Positions 51,275 through 55,899 of a DNA stretch of 55,899 nucleotides are shown here, piece after piece (positions within the stretch are counted from its first letter, which is position 1; every line of letters starts with the position of its first letter). The DNA lies in NCBI GenBank assembly GCA_031272095.1, contig JAISUM010000080.1, positions 1 to 55,899 of the forward strand. Reading direction: 5' to 3'. Origin of the DNA: Candidatus Symbiothrix sp. (GTDB lineage: Bacteria > Bacteroidota > Bacteroidia > Bacteroidales > Azobacteroidaceae). The notes under the pieces were generated by a model. It was not told the origin of the DNA and ran no database searches. It saw only the letters and a list, made by a program, of their open reading frames with translations. Both the position numbers and the translations under genes were made by a program.

Positions 51275-52009
51275 TTATTTTTTTGTACAGACTACTTGAT
51301 TGTTATATTTCAGATTGATGACCGAATAGCGATTCCAGCCTATTTTGTCTAATGCTTTGTCGTAAAACAGTGCTAATTTATTCAATTTGTCCGCATAATT
51401 ATCCATTTTTCCCAGCAGAATGATATGACTGCCTTTGTGCGGAATCAGTTCGACGTCGCGATTGGGCAAGATATATATCTGGTCGATTTGCTTTTCCCAG
51501 TCTTTATTTTTACGCAGAAATTGCGCAAAATCGTAGAGTTGGGTTTGTGCATATTCCTTGTTGATATGACCGGTAGCGATCGGCACATGCACAGCAAATT
51601 GCGGCGGCGCGGGCATGATGACGCCATCCTCGTCCAAATAATAATTGTTGTCGGACGTGATCACACGCAAAATCGGCAAGCGTTGATAGACCGTAATTTT
51701 CAGCTGGCAGTCGATCGTTTTATACACTTTGGCGGCACGGATCAGCGGATTTTGTTCGAGTAAATCTTCGATGCGGTCGGTCTTGATTTGCGACAGCGTT
51801 TTCCCTGTCGGATTCAAGTTGGCTTTCATAATGATGTTTTCTATCTGTTTGTCGTTCAGATAGGAGACCCCATGATTGGCAGGCGTTTCGATGTGCATAC
51901 CTGCGCACACATTGTCGTCGTTGGCTTTCGGATTGACAAAAGCGACCGCAAAAATCATATATGCCAACAGCACGACCACCATCAGAATTTGAAAAATCTT
52001 TTTAATCAT
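51275..52009 (-). CDS. ftsQ: Cell division protein FtsQ
   Basis: This 244-residue bitopic protein has one N-terminal membrane helix (FQILMVVVLLAYMIFAVAFV), a POTRA-like region (about 45-115: SYLNDKQIENIIMKANLNPTGKT) and a beta domain with YLDEDGVIMPAP. Sequence conservation in FtsQ is low, so position is the main support: between murC and ftsA. It overlaps the upstream frame by 8 bp. Confidence 0.9.
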   Translation of the reverse strand: MIKKIFQILMVVVLLAYMIFAVAFVNPKANDDNVCAGMHIETPANHGVSYLNDKQIENIIMKANLNPTGKTLSQIKTDRIEDLLEQNPLIRAAKVYKTIDCQLKITVYQRLPILRVITSDNNYYLDEDGVIMPAPPQFAVHVPIATGHINKEYAQTQLYDFAQFLRKNKDWEKQIDQIYILPNRDVELIPHKGSHIILLGKMDNYADKLNKLALFYDKALDKIGWNRYSVINLKYNNQVVCTKK

Positions 52010-54530
52010 GAATTAGTTTCTTTTTAACAGGTTCGACCAATAATTCTATATCTCCCGCACCGGCAATCAGCAAGACGTCGGTGTTTTTTGCGTCGATAAA
52101 ATCCACCAATTTGTCGTAGGGGACCAGCGTTTTTTTCGCCGTGCTAACCAAATCGAGTATCATTTGCGACGAGACGCCGGGGATGGGCGTTTCGCGTGCC
52201 GGATAGATCGGCAATAAAATCACTTCGTCTGCCAACGACAAAGATTGGGCAAATTCGCGGTAGAAATCATTCGTGCGCGAATAAAGATGCGGCTGAAAGG
52301 CGACCGTCAATTTCCGATTCGGATACAATTTGCGGACAGACGAAATGGAGGCGTCCAACTCTTCGGGATGATGCGCGTAATCATCTATCAGCACTAATTT
52401 GTCGGTTTTGATGTAGAAATCGAAACGCCGACGAGCGCCACGAAACGACGCCATTGCTGCCTGCATCTCTGCGTCGGAAACGCCGCACAAACTCGCTATC
52501 GCCATCGCCGCTACTGCATTTTTGATATTGATTTCGATGGGAACGCCCAGATTGACGTTGGTGATTTTTCTGTCGGGGGCGACGAAATCGAACAGGATTT
52601 CACCGTTGGCAATACGGATGTTTTCAGCGCGATAGCTCACCTCCGACCCTTCTCCAACAGGCGAGGGGCAATTCCCCCTCTCCGTATCAGAGAGGGGATT
52701 ATGGGGTGAGGAGTATCTGTAAACTTTCACTCCTTTCTGCAAGTTTAATTTTATATCCACGCCTTCTTCGATGAGTAGCACGCCGTTTTCGCCGACGAGC
52801 GCGGCAAATTGTTCAAAGGCTTTTCGGTATTCGTCAGCTGTGCCGTAAATATCCAAATGGTCGGGCGCTACGGACGTGATCACCGCCATATAAGGATGCA
52901 GCCACAGGAATGAGCGGTCGTATTCGTCGGCTTCGATCACGGTCAGGTCGCTCTTGTCGGAAAGCAGCAAATTGTTGTCATAATTTTTCAGGATGCCGCC
53001 GAGAAAGGCATTGCAATCCACCGACGATTGTTTGAGCAGGTGGGCGATCATCGACGAAGTGGTGGTTTTTCCGTGCGTTCCGGCGACACAGATACCGCGT
53101 TTGGTTTTGGTGATTTCGCCCAAAACTTGAGCGCGTTTCATCAAGTTGAAACCATTGTCGCGGAAAAATGTCAATTCCGAATGGTCTGTCGGTATAGCAG
53201 GCGTATAGACCACTTCCGTCGTGTTTTTGTCTTTGAAAGCGTCCGGAATCATGCTTGTATTGTCTTCGTAGTGGATCGCGGCGCCTTCGCTGTTCAGTTG
53301 TTTGGTCAGCGCCGATTCGACTTTGTCATATCCGGCGACGGCATGTCCTTTTGCCAAAAAATACCGCACCAAATTGCTCATCCCGATACCTCCGGCGCCT
53401 ACGAAATAATAGTTGGGCAAGACAGTGGGCGTGAGGTGCAGTATTTCGACGATCTCATCAACAATCTTATTGGCGGCGTCGGGCAACGCTAATTTCAGGA
53501 TATTTTCGCTCAACGATTTCAGTTGGACGTCGTCCTGTATGGTCTTCAAAGCCAACGGAATCAGTTGGATTTTTGCTTTGGCGTCGGAAACTAAAATTGC
53601 CGCGTGTTTTTCGACCAAAGCCATTGCATTTTTAGTTTGATGGTCTTCGGCAACATTGGGCGAGGGCGTCAGGATCACCGGTTTGCCCAGCAGACAAAAT
53701 TCGGAAATCGAGCCTGCTCCGGCGCGTGAAATCACTAAATCGGCAATCGAATATGCCAAATCCATGCGACTGATAAATTCCAAGGGATAGATCTGATAGG
53801 GCAGGGGAGGCAGGGAGAGAATATCCTTATAATAGTACTTGCCGGTTTGCCACAGCACTTGCACGTCGCTGTCGGCGATTTCCGACAGATGTGCCAGAAT
53901 ACTTTCGTTCAAGGTGCGGGCGCCCAGACTGCCACCCAGCACCAAGAGCGTTTTTTTATCCGTATCCAGACCGAAAAATTGATAGGCTTCGCGGCGTTTT
54001 TCGTCCGTGATCACCAAGTCCTGACGGGTCGGATTGCCGGTCAAAACAATTTTCTTTTTAGGGAAGAAACGTCCCATGCCTTCGTATGCCACGCAAATTT
54101 TCGCCGCTTTTTTCGCCAACAGCTTGTTGGTAACGCCTGCGTAGGAGTTCTGTTCTTGCAGCAAAGTCGGGATAGCTCGTTGTGCGGCAGCTTTCATCAC
54201 CGGTCCGCTGGCATATCCGCCGACGCCGATGACCATATCCGGCTGAAAGTCTTTGATGATTTTCCGCGCCATTGCCATACTTTTGTAGAGTTTCCAGAGG
54301 ACAGCAATGTTTTTCAGCGGATTTTTTCTGTCGAATCCGGCAACCGGCAAGCCGATAATCCGATAACCGGCGGCAGGCACTTTTTCCATTTCCATCCGAT
54401 TTTCGGCGCCGACGAATAAGATCTCGACATTCGGATATCGGATTTTCAGCGCTTTGGCAATCGAAAGCGCCGGAAAAATATGTCCTCCGGTGCCGCCGCC
54501 GCTGATGATGATTTTCAATGCTTTACTCAT
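52002..54530 (-). CDS. murG-murC: MurG-MurC fusion: lipid II synthase and UDP-MurNAc-L-Ala ligase in one frame
   Basis: Residues 1-364 are MurG, which adds GlcNAc to lipid I: GGGTGGHIFPA at 11-21, RAGAGSISEF in the C-domain. Residues about 372-842 are MurC, which adds L-Ala to UDP-MurNAc: YFVGAGGIGMSNLVRYFL, GTHGKTTTSSMIAHLL near 484, and DYAHHPEEL near 712. They join through a very short linker (LHLTPTVLPN) without any stop or ATG. The order murG-murC is normal in the phylum but the genes are normally separate. TTG at 53418-53420 (codon 371) could restart MurC. A repeat sits in the MurC part (about residues 606-632). The start overlaps ftsW by 4 bp. Confidence 0.9.
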   Translation of the reverse strand: MSKALKIIISGGGTGGHIFPALSIAKALKIRYPNVEILFVGAENRMEMEKVPAAGYRIIGLPVAGFDRKNPLKNIAVLWKLYKSMAMARKIIKDFQPDMVIGVGGYASGPVMKAAAQRAIPTLLQEQNSYAGVTNKLLAKKAAKICVAYEGMGRFFPKKKIVLTGNPTRQDLVITDEKRREAYQFFGLDTDKKTLLVLGGSLGARTLNESILAHLSEIADSDVQVLWQTGKYYYKDILSLPPLPYQIYPLEFISRMDLAYSIADLVISRAGAGSISEFCLLGKPVILTPSPNVAEDHQTKNAMALVEKHAAILVSDAKAKIQLIPLALKTIQDDVQLKSLSENILKLALPDAANKIVDEIVEILHLTPTVLPNYYFVGAGGIGMSNLVRYFLAKGHAVAGYDKVESALTKQLNSEGAAIHYEDNTSMIPDAFKDKNTTEVVYTPAIPTDHSELTFFRDNGFNLMKRAQVLGEITKTKRGICVAGTHGKTTTSSMIAHLLKQSSVDCNAFLGGILKNYDNNLLLSDKSDLTVIEADEYDRSFLWLHPYMAVITSVAPDHLDIYGTADEYRKAFEQFAALVGENGVLLIEEGVDIKLNLQKGVKVYRYSSPHNPLSDTERGNCPSPVGEGSEVSYRAENIRIANGEILFDFVAPDRKITNVNLGVPIEINIKNAVAAMAIASLCGVSDAEMQAAMASFRGARRRFDFYIKTDKLVLIDDYAHHPEELDASISSVRKLYPNRKLTVAFQPHLYSRTNDFYREFAQSLSLADEVILLPIYPARETPIPGVSSQMILDLVSTAKKTLVPYDKLVDFIDAKNTDVLLIAGAGDIELLVEPVKKKLIHD
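52636..52713. repeat. GC-rich palindromic repeat inside the murC region, copy B
   Basis: The element runs CTCACC ... GGTGAG with an inner CCCCTCTCCGTATCAGAGAGGGG palindrome, about 78 bp, equal to 26 codons. It stays in frame and has no stop, adding SSPHNPLSDTERGNCPSP and a few residues. The right half matches copy A at 20179-20216, and both encode SSP-x-x-PLS-x-TERG in the minus frame. The flanks look like a surface loop of MurC. Confidence 0.8.
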
Positions 54531-55750
54531 AATTGTTCTGTTTGAGAGATTTGTTGTTCTTCCTGAAATTCTTCTTCGATAGCTTCTTCGGTTTGAACGC
54601 CTCGCGGATTGTCATAACGGCTGACACTCAACAAGATACCGAAATAGACGCAGATCACCCAGATGGAGGTGCCGCCGCGACTGATCAGCGGCAGCGTTTG
54701 TCCGGTCATAATGAGACCGACCGAAACCGCCATATTCACCAATGCTTGTACGACGATGATCAATCCCGCACCCATGACCAATAATTTGAAAAACGAATTG
54801 TTTGTGCGCCGAGCAATTACGCCTGCCCGCAAAAGCAAGGTCAGATACAAAAGCATCACGCCGAATCCGCCCACTATCAAACCGAGTTCTTCGATGATAA
54901 TAGCATAGATCATATCGGAATAGGCTTGCGGCAAGATGTGTCGCTCGATGCCGTTGCCGGGCAATTTTCCGAATATACCGCCGTTGGCAATCGCAATTTT
55001 GGCGTGTGCCTCCTGTAAATTTTCGTCCGTAATTTTAAAATGGGGACTGTACACGTCTTCTTTGGGCTGATTGAGGCGGCTTTGCCAAGTATCGGCACGG
55101 GGCAAAACTTTGTTTACTAAGGCGCTGTTCAATATTTCTACGGGCGTAAATTTGATAAAAGAATAGGCTGATCCGCAAGTTACGAGCGCAATCACGGTGA
55201 TCCACAGCATTTTTTTCCAAGGCATTTGTCCGATCCACAGCATCAGATAGACCACAAGCGCCAAGATGAAAGCGGTGGAAAGGTTTTCTTTTAAAATCAG
55301 GGCGCAAGTAACGGCGGTAGCCCCCATAATCCACCAGAAAATCGTGTTGGCATTGCCTTCTTTGCGTTTGCCGAGCAACCAAGCCGTTAGCACGATCAGC
55401 GATAATTTTGCCAATTCCGAAGGTTGAAATCCTGCGATATAGCGATGAGCGCCATTCACATTTGAGCCGACAAACATGGCGGCTACCAAACCTGCCCATG
55501 TCAGCGGCAAAACGATACCAAGCGCCGAAAAATATTTGGGGGGAAGCGCATGAAAAGCCATTGTGATTCCCAAACCCACTGCCAAAAACATCCAATGTCG
55601 CGCCACCGGTTGCCAATAATCCATATCGTAGGTCAGCGTACTGGATGCGCTGTACATTTCTACGGCGGAGATGACCATCAAAAACAGAAAAATCATCCAT
55701 ATCACGCGGTCGCCGCGAAAAATCTTACTGAAAAAATCTAATGTTGTCAT
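54527..55750 (-). CDS. ftsW: Peptidoglycan glycosyltransferase FtsW
   Basis: FtsW is the SEDS-family enzyme that polymerises lipid II at the septum. The 407-residue protein has about ten membrane helices, with [17 protein letters not shown] near 107, [14 protein letters not shown], the [26 protein letters not shown] region near 245, and [14 protein letters not shown] near 350. The acidic tail ([14 protein letters not shown]) is a soluble extension. It overlaps murD and murG by 4 bp each (ATGA), so all are coupled. Confidence 0.96.
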   Translation of the reverse strand: MTTLDFFSKIFRGDRVIWMIFLFLMVISAVEMYSASSTLTYDMDYWQPVARHWMFLAVGLGITMAFHALPPKYFSALGIVLPLTWAGLVAAMFVGSNVNGAHRYIAGFQPSELAKLSLIVLTAWLLGKRKEGNANTIFWWIMGATAVTCALILKENLSTAFILALVVYLMLWIGQMPWKKMLWITVIALVTCGSAYSFIKFTPVEILNSALVNKVLPRADTWQSRLNQPKEDVYSPHFKITDENLQEAHAKIAIANGGIFGKLPGNGIERHILPQAYSDMIYAIIIEELGLIVGGFGVMLLYLTLLLRAGVIARRTNNSFFKLLVMGAGLIIVVQALVNMAVSVGLIMTGQTLPLISRGGTSIWVICVYFGILLSVSRYDNPRGVQTEEAIEEEFQEEQQISQTEQL

Positions 55751-55899
55751 AATTTACTTACACATGTTTTAAATTGTTTTCCTCTGTCTTCATAATTCTG
55801 AAACAAATCGAAACTTGCGCAGCAGGGCGAAAGCAGCACTGTGTCGCCTGCAAGGGCAAAGTCGTAGCAGCGTTCGACGGCTTCCTGCATCGAGCGGGC
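55747..55899 (-). CDS. murD: UDP-MurNAc-L-Ala:D-Glu ligase MurD, C-terminal 50 residues (partial)
   Basis: Only the end of the gene is in the window. The final 50 codons read [14 protein letters not shown]...[14 protein letters not shown]...[24 protein letters not shown] and NYEDRG are C-terminal MurD hallmarks (usually SPACASFD; here C replaces A). The stop overlaps the ftsW ATG (ATGA). Its 5' end lies beyond 55899. Confidence 0.93.
   Translation of the reverse strand, partial: ARSMQEAVERCYDFALAGDTVLLSPCCASFDLFQNYEDRGKQFKTCVSKL

Overview
The window looks like a chromosomal segment of a Bacteroidota (Bacteroidales-like) bacterium. The evidence is direct: most transcription units start after a TAnnTTTG -7 box, often with a TTTG -33 box about 19-21 bp upstream. 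One large secreted protein ends in a type IX secretion (T9SS) sorting domain. The gene content (LemA/TPM operon, DUF4301, DUF4369, CNNM/GldE-like protein, gliding-type propeller protein) and the dcw order are also typical of the phylum. I cannot name the species. No rRNA, CRISPR array, integrase or transposase gene is visible.

Layout. 1-252 holds nothing recognisable. 0.28-5.0 kb: uvrA, a MalY/PatB aminotransferase and ahpC on the plus strand. 5.1-7.5 kb (minus): two TPM-domain proteins, LemA and a gamma-carbonic anhydrase. 7.7-10.1 kb (plus): a zinc-type ABC binding lipoprotein, its ATPase and, where a permease would be expected, an AEC-family carrier. 10.1-12.3 kb (minus): comM/yifB and a DUF4369 lipoprotein. 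12.5-18.7 kb (plus): DUF4301, a secreted propeller protein, a coiled-coil protein, zapA, rny and a lone hisH. 18.7-19.9 kb (minus): a CNNM/CBS membrane protein.

20.0-32.4 kb is an AT-richer accessory island transcribed leftward. It contains two SH3b membrane proteins with cysteine-rich tails, a 660-residue unknown, a 1087-residue STAND NTPase with YD-like repeats and C-terminal membrane helices, and then small cassettes (WG-repeat protein, unknown 'X' protein, TPR protein, metallophosphoesterase, HD hydrolase, lipoprotein). The cassettes are partly duplicated, with a decayed copy at 23.9-24.24 kb. The left edge is built of palindromic repeats. I think this is the best candidate for an undescribed system, probably a conflict or signalling system centred on the STAND NTPase, but its function is inference.

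32.5-36.6 kb (minus): a cytidylyltransferase, a short-chain reductase, a CDP-alcohol phosphatidyltransferase, a PD40 propeller protein and an RsmI-like methyltransferase. 36.7-39.4 kb: tilS, a PAP2 phosphatase and a YebC regulator. 39.6-40.2 kb: a MazEF-type toxin-antitoxin pair. 40.4-45.3 kb: prs followed by four glycosyltransferases. 45.43 kb: tRNA-Leu(UAG). 45.6-48.5 kb: a T9SS-exported BNR_4-type protein.

48.8-55.9 kb is the dcw cluster, read leftward as murD (partial), ftsW, murG-murC, ftsQ, ftsA, ftsZ. Here murG and murC form one continuous reading frame, and the MurC half carries an in-frame palindromic repeat related to the one at the island edge. A second repeat family with GGCTGTCTCAAAA ends occurs at 20.08-20.18 and 48.64-48.79 kb.
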